From positions 3,472,001 through 3,536,000 of the forward strand of contig NZ_JBHSWH010000001.1 of assembly GCF_042661025.1 (NCBI RefSeq): a DNA stretch of 64,000 bases, written 5' to 3'. The notes under the pieces were generated by a model. That model saw nothing but the letters and a program-made list of their open reading frames with translations, searched no databases and was not told the origin of the DNA. The translations under genes and the position numbers were made by a program. Of this stretch, positions 37,287 to 45,603 are shown piece by piece. The DNA comes from Flexivirga alba (lineage in GTDB: Bacteria > Actinomycetota > Actinomycetes > Actinomycetales > Dermatophilaceae). Position 1 is the stretch's first letter. Every line of letters begins with the position of its first letter.

Positions 37287-37927
37287 CCCAGCGCGTCCGT
37301 TCGCATTGCCGGGCATTGGCTGTCCTTGGCCGTCAGTTCGAAATGCCACATCTCGTTCGCGTAGGTCTGGCACAGCCCGAACTGAGCACCGTGCCGGCTC
37401 AGCCAGCCGTCCGCTGAGGTCGGTGCGATGTCCACAGCGGCCCCTTTGGTGTGCTCCGTCTTGTCCGGGGTCGCGACGTGAGTGCGGGCATAGGTCAGGC
37501 CGTGCTCTGCGACTGCTTCGTCATACAGCCGCTGTTGGTAGGCAACCGTGCGCCAGCCCGACGTGATCCACAGCTGAATCCCGTTGCTGCCCATCGCGTT
37601 TGCAGCCGCTTCCAGTGCTTGCCGAAGTGCCGGGTCGAGTTTGCTGATCGCTGGGACGTCGGCGTCCGGACCGAGGTGCTCAGCCGAGGGGATCTCCCCC
37701 GCTGCAGGTCCCGACGCCGGACCTCCACGCGGCGTCGCTACCGGCGGCACGCGCACCGCAGATGCAGTGGTCTCCCTCGAAGTGACCAGCGCCCGTCCCT
37801 GTGGGACGCCAATCGCACGTGTCCGTTGGGACATGACGCCACCCGCGAGCAGCACGCAGATGCACGCAATGCCAAGGACACCCAGGTACGTTGGTCCGAC
37901 TCGCTTGGTATGTGGTTTCGAGCGCAT
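37283..37927 (-). CDS. VanY-like D-alanyl-D-alanine carboxypeptidase
   Basis: A 214-residue protein with an N-terminal membrane anchor (YLGVLGIACICVLLAGGVM), a proline-rich linker and a VanY (M15B) domain. Zinc and catalytic motifs are ITSGWRTVAYQQRLY, DKTEHTKGAAVDIAPTS (HxxxxxxD) and NEMWHFELTA (ExxH-type). It would trim D-Ala from peptidoglycan pentapeptides outside the cell. ATG 37927 precedes the basic anchor start. It is the first gene of the four-gene envelope operon. Confidence 0.87.
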   Translation of the reverse strand: MRSKPHTKRVGPTYLGVLGIACICVLLAGGVMSQRTRAIGVPQGRALVTSRETTASAVRVPPVATPRGGPASGPAAGEIPSAEHLGPDADVPAISKLDPALRQALEAAANAMGSNGIQLWITSGWRTVAYQQRLYDEAVAEHGLTYARTHVATPDKTEHTKGAAVDIAPTSADGWLSRHGAQFGLCQTYANEMWHFELTAKDSQCPAMRTDALG

Positions 37928-38034
37928 GCCCAGGACGCTAGAAGCCGGATTTCTCAGCTCTGCGGCATCACCGCAACAGCTGTGTCGCAACCTGTCAGGT
38001 CACCTGATCCTTCGCGCGATGTCCCGTCGAGTCG

Positions 38035-38310
38035 TCAGTTTTCGACGCAGAACTCATTGCCCTCGGGGTCTGTCATGACGACCAAGTCCGGGTTGCTGCT
38101 GACCACGATGGCTCCGAGGTCTTTGAGACGCTCGACCTCATCCTGCAGGCGCCCGGCCGCGCGAAGATCGAAGTGCTGTCGATTCTTGGCTGTCTTCGGT
38201 TCCGGGACTCTCTGGAACCACAGGGTGGGACCGCCCCACCCCGCCGGCTCGACCCAGGCTCGGTGCGGGGTGCTGTCCTCGTAGACGTTCGAGCCGAGTG
38301 CCGAAAGGCG
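38035..38310 (-). pseudogene. VOC/glyoxalase-like protein, C-terminal remnant
   Basis: The last about 90 codons read as a VOC-fold protein: TRLSALGSNVYEDSTPHRAW, WGGPTLWFQRVPEPKTAKN, HFDLRAAGRLQDEVERLKDL and DPEGNEFCVEN, with the usual DPEGNEF end. The N-terminal βαβββ unit is missing, and upstream sequence in this frame is unrelated and merges with the MFS remnant. It looks like the end of a truncated gene. Confidence 0.65.
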
Positions 38311-38404
38311 TGTGCCGCATGCCATTTCGCACTCGTGGTCACACGCGCGGGCACTTGGTATGCCGTGCTGACCAGCGCTGACAGCACCGCGCCCGCGACA
38401 TAGA

Positions 38405-38923
38405 TCAGGGCAAGCTGCCCAGACCTCTCGACGCGCCGAGCAGGGCCAGGAGGACGCCGCCGAGCAGCGGACCCACGTCAGTGCCCATTCCTTCGATCGC
38501 CGCGTACGCCGCATTCGCGCCGACCAGTTCCTCCGGCATCACGACGGTCTGGATGATCGCGGAGCGGAGCACCGCCTTGAGAACGGATCCGGCGAGTGAG
38601 CCGAACCCGACCACCAGGACGAGCAATCACGCGCTCCCTCTCGCGGCAGCGCCGGCGAGGGCAAGCGACATCGCCGCCGCGGATACGTGGGAGAGAACTA
38701 GTCGGTGTGGCCGTGACAGTCGGTCCGTCCAAGGCACGACGAGAGGTCCGAGAACCGCGACGGGCAGCACCCGAGCGGCACCGACGAGTCCGACAAGACC
38801 GACTCCGCCGACGCGGAACGCGACCACGGCGAGCATGACGAGCAGAGCCAGATCCGCTGCGACCCAGCAGCCCCAACTCGCCTCGACCAGACATAGATTT
38901 CTGTTGCGGCGGCCGGCCCTCAT
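38405..38923 (-). pseudogene. MFS transporter remnant with in-frame stop
   Basis: About 172 codons of an MFS protein: LALLVMLAVVAFRVGGVGLV, VVPWTDRLSRPHRLVLSH, then after an in-frame TGA at 38627-38629 the same frame continues LVLVVGFGSLAGSVLKAV, NAAYAAIEGMGTDVGPLLGG and LLALLGASRG before stopping. Only about the first five or six membrane segments exist; the rest of the gene is lost. A nonsense codon plus truncation means it is not functional. Confidence 0.7.
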
Positions 38924-39126
38924 GGAACGTTCCGCATGTCAGCAATGTTGGCGCTCCACGCCGCTCGGCTGCACCGGAATCGGCCAAATACGAGCACTCT
39001 TGCGCCGGATAGACGCATTCGAACGCGGGCGGCTATCGTTCCGCGGCGGCAGAAAGGATATGACAATGCCGCCTTGCCTCCGTAGCTTGATTTGCGTTCC
39101 AGCAACATCTATTTCGGAGGTGGCCC

Positions 39127-39894
39127 GTGTCGAACGGAACAGTGTTGGTGACCGGCGTGGGGCGCAAGCGCGGCATCGGCGCAGGACTCGCTCGCGGTCT
39201 TGCCGCGGCAGGCTGGGACCTGGCGCTCAACTACTGGAGTGACTATGACAGCCGCCTCGACATGGAGCGCGGCGACTCCGACCCCGAGCAGATCGCCGAC
39301 GAGTGCCGACAGCTCGGCCGGAGTGTTGACCTGGTGCCCGGTGACCTCGGCGACCCTGCAGTCCCGAGCAACCTGGTGCGCGTTGCGAACAAACGCGGTG
39401 ACCTGAGCGCGCTGGTGCTCGCACATACGGAAGGAGTCAACAGCGGCATCCTCGACACCACCCTCGAGAGCTGGGACCGCCATTATGCGGTCAACGCACG
39501 CGCGAACTGGTTGCTGATCAAGGCTTTCGCAGTGCAGTTGCCGCCTGCAGTCGGCGAGGCGGAACGCGGCCGCATCGTCGCGCTCACCAGCGATCATTCG
39601 GCGCACAATCTCCCCTACGGCACAAGCAAAGGGGCGCTCGACCGCATCGTGGTGGCTGCTGCGATCGAGTTGGCAGAGAAGGGAATCCGGGCCAACGCGA
39701 TCAACCCCGGTCCGATCGACACCGGCTGGATGAACGACGAGATCCGTGCCAGCGGTGTCGAGCAGACTCCTGCTGGCCGACTTGGAACACCACGCGACAC
39801 CGCCGACCTCGTCACCTTCCTCCTGTCGCCGGCCGGAGGTTGGGTCACCGGCCAGGTCCTGTACAGCAACGGCGGGTTCCGCACCACGCAGTGA
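39127..39894 (+). CDS. SDR family oxidoreductase
   Basis: A 255-residue short-chain dehydrogenase. The nucleotide-binding motif is VLVTGVGRKRGIGAGLARGL, a variant seen in FabI/FabG-like members, and the active-site area is ALTSDHSAHNLPYGTSKGAL with Tyr and Lys in YxxxK (YGTSK). The C-terminus has AINPGPIDTGWMND and VTGQVLYSNGGF. GTG start at 39127 with GGAGG at 39116-39120. Substrate unknown; probably a ketone or alcohol of a small metabolite. The 38924-39126 gap upstream shows no gene. Confidence 0.87.
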   Translation: MSNGTVLVTGVGRKRGIGAGLARGLAAAGWDLALNYWSDYDSRLDMERGDSDPEQIADECRQLGRSVDLVPGDLGDPAVPSNLVRVANKRGDLSALVLAHTEGVNSGILDTTLESWDRHYAVNARANWLLIKAFAVQLPPAVGEAERGRIVALTSDHSAHNLPYGTSKGALDRIVVAAAIELAEKGIRANAINPGPIDTGWMNDEIRASGVEQTPAGRLGTPRDTADLVTFLLSPAGGWVTGQVLYSNGGFRTTQ

Positions 39895-39935
39895 TCGGTC
39901 CGACACTGCGTGCTACGCGGTGCTACGGTTGTGTC

Positions 39936-40192
39936 ATGGACACGATCAGTCAGCGTGAAATGCGTAACCGGAGCGGCGAGTACCTGCGTCGCACCGTGGC
40001 GGGCGAATCATTCGAGGTGACCAACAACGGAGTGCCTGTTGCGCGTCTCACTCCCCTGCGGGAGATGGCGCTACAGACTTAGGCCCATATCGCCCGGCAA
40101 CAGCACCAACCGCAACGCTGCGCGACCTCCGACGCCGCAAGACGAGCAGGTCATCGGCCGATATTCTTCGAGACACGAGGGGCGCTTGGTGA
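39936..40192 (+). CDS. Phd/YefM-type antitoxin (VapB-like), frameshifted in this sequence
   Basis: The N-terminal 48 residues (MDTISQREMRNRSGEYLRRT, ESFEVTNNGVPVARLTPLR) are a Phd/YefM DNA-binding antitoxin domain, then a stop at 40079. Adding one G to the run near 40061-40063 gives LTPLRGDGATDLGPYRP and continues ATLRDLRRRKTSRSSADIL to a stop at 40190-40192, about 85 residues, the normal length. That stop overlaps the toxin start (GTGA), which strongly supports the repaired frame. Antitoxins of this class bind the toxin through the C-terminal tail and repress the operon. Confidence 0.8.
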
Positions 40193-40602
40193 CCGAATCG
40201 GCCGCCACGGTTTGCTACCTCGACACCTCCGCAGCGATGAAACTCATTGTCGACGAAGCGGGTTCGGCCCAGCTGGTCGAGCTGCTTGCGGATGCCACCA
40301 AGCAGCGACGTCTGGTGTCATCGATGCTGCTCCACACCGAGCTGCATTGCGCGGCAGGCCGTCATCCGGCTGACATCGACATTCGCGACGTCAAAGAAGT
40401 GCTCGCGACAGTTGATCTCTTCGACGTGACCCGCGGAGATTTATTGGGTGCAGGGCTGCACGTGCCGTTGCGGTCGAATGATGCCATTCACCTTCAGGTC
40501 GCGCTGCGGTTGGGAGTCGACGAGATCGCCACGTACGACCAAGAACTGCAGGAAGTCGCTGAGCGAGCGGGATTCGCCGTGCTCTCCCCGCTCGACGACT
40601 GA
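40189..40602 (+). CDS. PIN-domain ribonuclease toxin (VapC-like)
   Basis: A 137-residue PIN protein. The four acidic positions are visible: YLDTSAAMKL (Asp), LLHTELHCAA (Glu), RSNDAIHLQVALRL (Asp) and EIATYDQELQ (Asp). VapC toxins cleave tRNA or rRNA. GTG 40189 overlaps the antitoxin stop by 4 bp and is preferred over longer starts that read through the antitoxin coding region. The next gene's ATG overlaps its stop by one base. Confidence 0.88.
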   Translation: MTESAATVCYLDTSAAMKLIVDEAGSAQLVELLADATKQRRLVSSMLLHTELHCAAGRHPADIDIRDVKEVLATVDLFDVTRGDLLGAGLHVPLRSNDAIHLQVALRLGVDEIATYDQELQEVAERAGFAVLSPLDD

Positions 40603-41165
40603 TGGCCGCCGCAGTCCACCAGGTCGTGTTGCTCGAGGGAGTCAGCGACATCGCGGCGCTCACCGCCGTAGCGAAGACCCAAGACGTCAACCTGGACAAC
40701 GTCGACCTGATAGATCTCGCCGGAGTGACGAATGTCCGACGTGAACTGATCGAATTGCACCGTGGCTCAGTCGGTTTGGAGATCCTCGGACTGTGCGACG
40801 CGCCGGAAGTGCGCTTTGTCGAGCAAGCCCTCAACGAAGTGGGTGGCACCGTCAGGGACGCGAGCGACCTACCGACATACGGCTTCTTCGTGTGTCACGC
40901 CGACCTTGAGGAGGAGCTCATCCGCGCCCTCGGAACCGACCGCGCCGTGGCCGTCGTCGAGCAGCTCGGCCTCGACACGAAGCTGGCCACGCTCCGTCAG
41001 CAGCCCGCGTGGCAGGACCGCCCTCTCGCTGAGCAACTGCACCGCTTCTGTGGAGTCGCCTCCGGACGCAAGGAACTCCTGGCCGGTGCCCTCGCCGGCG
41101 CGTTGGAGCCGGAGGATGTTCCGCAGCCACTACAAGGGCTCCTCGATCGACTGGCCGCCTCGTGA
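40602..41165 (+). CDS. Stand-alone TOPRIM-domain protein (OLD-like nucleotidyl transferase/hydrolase)
   Basis: A 187-residue protein. The N-terminus VVLLEGVSDIAALTAVAK is the TOPRIM start with the catalytic Glu (motif EGxSD), and VDLIDLAGVTNVRRELIEL with LGLCDAPEVRFVEQAL supplies the second half with an Asp; FFVCHADLEEELIRALG resembles the OLD-family TOPRIM tail. There is no ATPase domain. The ATG overlaps the toxin stop (TGATG), and its own stop overlaps the next GTG. Whether it acts on nucleic acid, and whether it belongs functionally with the toxin pair, is unknown. Confidence 0.75.
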   Translation: MAAAVHQVVLLEGVSDIAALTAVAKTQDVNLDNVDLIDLAGVTNVRRELIELHRGSVGLEILGLCDAPEVRFVEQALNEVGGTVRDASDLPTYGFFVCHADLEEELIRALGTDRAVAVVEQLGLDTKLATLRQQPAWQDRPLAEQLHRFCGVASGRKELLAGALAGALEPEDVPQPLQGLLDRLAAS

Positions 41166-41809
41166 ACGATCCGCACCGCCTCGGCGGCGCGCTGGCGTTC
41201 GACGAACACGCGGCGAGCGCGGCCCCTCGAGCCCCTTGGCAACCGCTCACAGTCCGGACGGACGAGTCCGCCTTGCGGGCCAGGGTCGAGGCGGTTCGGG
41301 CACAGTTGCATTCCCCCGACGGCAGGTCGGTCGACCTGCGCGTCGCAGCGTCCACCGAACAGTTCGGCCTGGTCGCTCGACTCGTCTCGGCCCACGTCTG
41401 CGCACGGGCTCTCGGCCTGTCACTCGATCTCGCTGGGGACGAAATCTGGTGGCAGCAGCGTCCCGGCCAGCTGTTGCGGCTGTCTCTCGCACGAAGCCCA
41501 CATCAGCGAAATCCGTTGCAGCATGGCGCTATCGCCCAGGTCACCGACACCATCCAGCGCCTGTATGGCGTCAGCGCACAGGTCCTTTGGGGCAACGTCG
41601 GATCCGCGGCCAACAGCACCGTCACGTTGCTACGGGCGACCCGTCCCGACCTGGTGGAACGAGCACAGAAAGCGGCCGACGAACTCCTGCACGACCCGCG
41701 AATCGACGGAGGCGCGCTGCGCACCGGCACAAACTTCCGCCGGCACAGTTGCTGCCTGATCTACCGTGCCGGCATCGGGATGTGCGGAGATTGCGTATTG
41801 CATCCCTGA
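41162..41809 (+). CDS. FhuF-like (2Fe-2S)-binding protein
   Basis: A 215-residue protein. The C-terminus has HSCCLIYRAGIGMCGDC, the four-Cys 2Fe-2S motif (CC-x10-CxxC) of ferric siderophore reductase FhuF. The upstream fold (EQFGLVARLVSAHVCARALG, IQRLYGVSAQVLWGNVGSAA) also fits. FhuF-like proteins release iron from ferric siderophores. No siderophore transport gene is nearby. The GTG at 41162 overlaps the TOPRIM stop by 4 bp. Confidence 0.82.
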   Translation: MNDPHRLGGALAFDEHAASAAPRAPWQPLTVRTDESALRARVEAVRAQLHSPDGRSVDLRVAASTEQFGLVARLVSAHVCARALGLSLDLAGDEIWWQQRPGQLLRLSLARSPHQRNPLQHGAIAQVTDTIQRLYGVSAQVLWGNVGSAANSTVTLLRATRPDLVERAQKAADELLHDPRIDGGALRTGTNFRRHSCCLIYRAGIGMCGDCVLHP

Positions 41810-41865
41810 CACGAGGCACGCACAAATCTCAGACCCCGCAGGTCGGCTACGGCATACTCCGTTGC

Positions 41866-42375
41866 GTGCCGGATTGGACGATCAGACCGCCAGAGCCGGG
41901 CGACGTCGAGTCGCTGGCCGTCCTGCATGTCGCTGTATGGCGCTACGCCTACCGCGGTCTCATCGAGCAGCCCCTGCTCGACGGGATGGACCTGTCGCGC
42001 AGTGTGCGGCGCTGGGACAAGACGATCACGTCCCTGAGCGCGGGTCAGCTCGGTCACACCGTGCTGGCCGCCTTCGTCGACGAGGAGCCGGTCGGCATTG
42101 TCGAAGCCGGCCCCGCCGCGGACGACGAGGCACCCCGGTCGACTGAACTTCTCAGCCTCAACGTGGCCGGTAAATGGCACGGTCGAGGCGTGGCGCAAGC
42201 ATTGACGGCGGAGGCGGTCGGAGACGCCGATGCCTACCTGTGGGTGCTGCGCGGCAACGAGCGAGCCATCGGCTTCTACCGCAAGCTCGGCTTCGAGCTC
42301 GACGGAACTGAGCGGTATGACGACGTATGGCGCTGCTTCGACCAGCGCATGCAGCGGCCCGCGCCGGACGCCTGA
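41866..42375 (+). CDS. GNAT family N-acetyltransferase
   Basis: A 169-residue GNAT: IRPPEPGDVESLAVLHVAVW with RYAYRGLIEQPLLDGMD at the N-terminus, the acetyl-CoA motif LNVAGKWHGRGVAQALTAEA, and AYLWVLRGNERAIGFYRKLG FELDG in the last strand region. This is a typical amino-group acetyltransferase with unknown substrate. GTG 41866 is the first start in frame with the fold. Confidence 0.83.
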   Translation: MPDWTIRPPEPGDVESLAVLHVAVWRYAYRGLIEQPLLDGMDLSRSVRRWDKTITSLSAGQLGHTVLAAFVDEEPVGIVEAGPAADDEAPRSTELLSLNVAGKWHGRGVAQALTAEAVGDADAYLWVLRGNERAIGFYRKLGFELDGTERYDDVWRCFDQRMQRPAPDA

Positions 42376-42402
42376 CTCCCGGCCCGGGTGAGACGACAGG
42401 CC

Positions 42403-43595
42403 TCAGGCGCCCGGATCGGGGAGGTCGTGCACGTCGCGCACGAACGCCGCGAAACCGGGCACGGTGAATTCGAGGTAGCCATGGCTGCTGTCGGTGATGA
42501 TGCCGGCGCCGATCAGCCGGCTCCGGGGCACACCGAGAGCGTCAGACGGCTTGCCCATCACTGCAGCGATCGCGCTGCGCCGGACCGGCTCATCGCCGAG
42601 GCCGGCCATTGCCAGGACGAAATCGAGCTCCACCTCGCGGGTCACCTTCGACAATCTGGCGGTGAACAACTCGCGCAGGTCCTCCTCCACGTCGGCCGCC
42701 GCCGCCTCGACGTGCTGCCGCTTGATGGTGCCGCCCGGATCGGGGAATCCCGCGTGGTGCCACGCATTTTCACCGATCAGCTGCACGGTGTGCGGGTAGC
42801 CCGCGGCATACCGAACCGCTGCGTCGAGTGCGTCCGCGCTCCACCCCACACCGAGCTGCCTGGCTGGGTTGGCCAGCGCCACCGCCACAGCTTCCGGTGT
42901 GAGGTCCTTCAGCTGCCGATAGGCGAATCGCTCCGAGTTGCTCACCGCGGCATTGATGATGCCCACGCTCTCCGGGAGCCCGGCCATGAAGAGTGACACC
43001 GGCAGCATGCGGCGCTCGGACTGGAAGTGTTGCCACGCATAGGAAATCGTCCGCAGGCTCGCCGCATCGGCAGCCTGCACCTCATCGATCAGGACGACCA
43101 GACCGGAGTGCCGACGCTCCAGCGTGGCCTCCGCCGTCGCGACCAACAGGTCCTCGAACTCACGCGTCGCGCCGCGAACCCGACGGCCGCTGCCGGTGGC
43201 GTTCCAGCCGGCCTCGATGCTGGCGACTCCAGGCACTCCCCGGTCACCTTGAGCTCGAGGTGGGACAGCGCGGTGGTGACCTTCTCACGCATCCTCGCCG
43301 GCCAGCGGCGCACCAGCCGCCCCGCACCGTCCGCGATCGCGGGCACCAAGCCGGACGACTCTCCCGCTGTCACCCAGATCGTGTCGGCATCCTTCGCGTG
43401 CGCCCGCTGCTCGACCTGACGAAGCAACGACGTTTTACCGACTCCCCGAGGACCGTGGTCGACGCGAATTCGCGGCACCAACCGGCCGAGTGCTGTCATC
43501 AGGTCGAGGCGTTCCTCGATCTGGGCCAGCTGCACGGTGCGACCCGGCACCTCGCGCGCCACGGCGCCCGGCGTGTAGGGACTCGGTTGCGCCAT
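42403..43595 (-). CDS. AAA/STAND-like ATPase, frameshifted in this sequence
   Basis: An ATPase of the AAA_16 type. The N-terminal frame has RIRVDHGPRGVGKTSLLRQV (Walker A) and the C-terminal frame LVVLIDEVQAADAASLRTI (Walker B) with LPVSLFMAGLPESVG as sensor and AARQ-like helical lid, then a winged-helix-like end (DALGVPRSRLIGAGIITDSS). The frames join near 43235 with one more G in the minus-strand run (LELKVTGGVPGVASIEAGWN); repaired length is about 397 residues. ATG 43595 has a GAGG site upstream. No partner gene is evident; role unknown. Confidence 0.75.
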
Positions 43596-43723
43596 TCGCT
43601 GCCTCACCTCGAGTGTTTATACGGTTCTTCGAAAACGTCTACAAGCGTATCCGCTGGCTCCGACAACCGTCCCGGCATCGGAGGGGAGACTTTGCGCGAA
43701 CCGCATCGCGCTGCTCCGAGCTG

Positions 43724-44827
43724 TCAGTGCTCGGCCTGTAGACCCAAACACGTTGCAAGAGAGTCGATTTCGCGGCGCACGGAGGCGCGTAGCGACGCGG
43801 TGAACTCCTCGTCCTCATGTATGGCATGCACGACCAGCCGCCCGCGATCACGGTCGGCGGCGGCGTCGACCTTCCCGACCAGCCGGTCGCCGTGCAGGAT
43901 CGGCAGCGCGTAATAGCCCCAGCGCCGCTTCGACTTCGGCTTGTACATCTCCAACTGGTAGTCGAACTCGAAGATCTCACCCATCCGCTTTCGGTCGAAG
44001 ATCAGCTGGTCCAGCGGTGACAACACGGCGGTGCGCCCCCGGAACGAGGTGTCCAACTGCTCCGGGTCCACGCGCCACTTCCCGCGCACGCCCTCAATGA
44101 CGGCGGGCTCTCCGGGTGGTTCGACCTCCTTGCGGGCGATCCCGGCCAGGTCGTAGATCCTGGGGCGCATCAACCCGAGCGCGCGCAACGCTCTCCGGGA
44201 GCGCTGCACCAGCGCCTCCTCCAGCGGCACCGTGTCGGTTTCGGGATAGACGCGGCCGGCGAGGTCCCACAGCCGTTCGCCACGGATTCCGCGCCCGGCC
44301 ACCGCGACCTCGCCTCTGCTCTCCATGAAGTCGATGAGACGAACGACGTTCTGGTTGTTGGTCCAGCCCGACGAACGCCACGCCACTTCGCAGGTGTCCT
44401 CGAACGCGGCCGCCGGCAACGGAGCCTCCTCCGCCAGCCGGTCCAGGATGTCCCGGCGGCACAGATCGTTGGCCTGGACCCACTCGGCTGCGAACTCCTG
44501 CCACTCGTGACGCGGATGCTGACCCCAGTCCGCCAACTCGGCGCGATAGAGCCGGATGTCGTCCGCGGCCATGACCCGGCCGCGCAATTCGACGACGTCG
44601 CGTGCATCGAAGAGATCGTCCAACCCGCCCAGCTCGTATGCCGTGCCCAGTCGACTCCAGCAGACGAGCTCCGGGCTCGGCGCGACCGCCGACGTCAGGT
44701 CGACCTGCACCGACCCGAGACCACGTACGACCTCCAGCAGCTCGGCAGGACGCGGCGATGCGAGGAGTCGCGCGCGCACCGCTATCCGACGGGCGTCGGC
44801 GCGCGTCAACCGATGGACGGTGGTCAC
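43724..44827 (-). CDS. AlkZ/YcaQ-family DNA glycosylase (HTH_42 winged-helix protein)
   Basis: A protein of about 367 residues with the crosslink-repair glycosylase layout: LTRADARRIAVRARLL, GLGSVQVDLTSAVAPSPELV (the QxD-like catalytic region), LDDLFDARDVVELRGRVMA, and the central WRVDPEQLDTSFRGRTAVLS, PLDQLIFDRKRMGEIFEFDY and WGYYALPILHGDRLVGKVD stretch. AlkZ enzymes unhook interstrand crosslinks. GTG 44827 is my choice; an ATG at 44875 would overlap the divergent gene's start region. It is divergent from the DsbA-like gene. Confidence 0.82.
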   Translation of the reverse strand: MTTVHRLTRADARRIAVRARLLASPRPAELLEVVRGLGSVQVDLTSAVAPSPELVCWSRLGTAYELGGLDDLFDARDVVELRGRVMAADDIRLYRAELADWGQHPRHEWQEFAAEWVQANDLCRRDILDRLAEEAPLPAAAFEDTCEVAWRSSGWTNNQNVVRLIDFMESRGEVAVAGRGIRGERLWDLAGRVYPETDTVPLEEALVQRSRRALRALGLMRPRIYDLAGIARKEVEPPGEPAVIEGVRGKWRVDPEQLDTSFRGRTAVLSPLDQLIFDRKRMGEIFEFDYQLEMYKPKSKRRWGYYALPILHGDRLVGKVDAAADRDRGRLVVHAIHEDEEFTASLRASVRREIDSLATCLGLQAEH

Positions 44828-44877
44828 CTCGAGGACGGTAGCGGAATGCGCACGAGCGAAAGGCCGTTGCGGCATAC

Positions 44878-45567
44878 ATGAAGGTTGACATCTGGTCTGA
44901 CATCGCCTGCCCCTGGTGCTTCATCGGCAAGCGCCGCTTCGAGTCCGGACTGCGTGACTTCGCGCACGCCGACGATGTCGAAATCACCTGGCACAGCTAC
45001 CAATTGGACCCATCGTTGCCGGAGCACTTCGACGGCACCGAGATCGAATATCTCTCCGACCGGAAGGGTATGCCGCGCGAGCAGGTCAAGCAGATGATCG
45101 GCCACGTGCGCGAGCAAGCAGCAGCAGAAGGACTGCACTACGACTTCGACAAACTCGTCGTCGCCAACAGCATGCGCGGGCATCACCTACTGCACCTGGC
45201 CGCTCGCCACGGTGTTGCGGACGCCGTGAAGGAGGCGCTGTTGTCCGCCCACTTCGAGCACGGTGTCGACATCGGAGACCCGGCGCAGCTGGTCGAGATC
45301 GGTGTCCAGCACGGCCTCGACGCGACCGAGGTACGAGCGGCGTTGGACGACCCAGCAGTGCGCTCGGACGTCGAGCAGGACTTCGCGCAAGCACGTGCCT
45401 CCGGCATCCAGGGCGTTCCGTTCTTCGTGATCGACGAGAAGTTCGGCGTCTCCGGGGCACAACCGGCCCAGACCTTCACCGGCGCGCTCGAGCAGGCCTG
45501 GCAGGCGTCACATCCACTCGTGATGCAGGAGGCCGAGGGCGCCGTGTGCGGCCCCGACGGCTGCTGA
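44878..45567 (+). CDS. DsbA family oxidoreductase (FrnE-like)
   Basis: A 229-residue thioredoxin-fold protein. The active site is SDIACPWCFIGKRRF (CPWC at about residues 12-15), the helical insertion includes ANSMRGHHLLHLAARHGV, and the cis-Pro loop is GIQGVPFFVIDEKFGVSGAQ. There is no signal peptide, so it is cytoplasmic like other FrnE-type proteins. The C-terminus ends VCGPDGC with two extra Cys. Confidence 0.9.
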   Translation: MKVDIWSDIACPWCFIGKRRFESGLRDFAHADDVEITWHSYQLDPSLPEHFDGTEIEYLSDRKGMPREQVKQMIGHVREQAAAEGLHYDFDKLVVANSMRGHHLLHLAARHGVADAVKEALLSAHFEHGVDIGDPAQLVEIGVQHGLDATEVRAALDDPAVRSDVEQDFAQARASGIQGVPFFVIDEKFGVSGAQPAQTFTGALEQAWQASHPLVMQEAEGAVCGPDGC

Positions 45568-45603
45568 GACAACGCAACCGACGCCTGCGGCGTCCCATTG
45601 GGT

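Noticed and set aside
38035..38514. A novel fusion protein of an N-terminal unknown domain and a VOC domain
   Set aside because: The N-terminal part is the out-of-frame tail of the MFS remnant, so the apparent fusion is a product of decay.
40039..40602. A longer PIN toxin starting at 40039
   Set aside because: The extra residues read through the repaired antitoxin frame and are not PIN-like. GTG 40189 overlaps the antitoxin stop as expected for this operon type.
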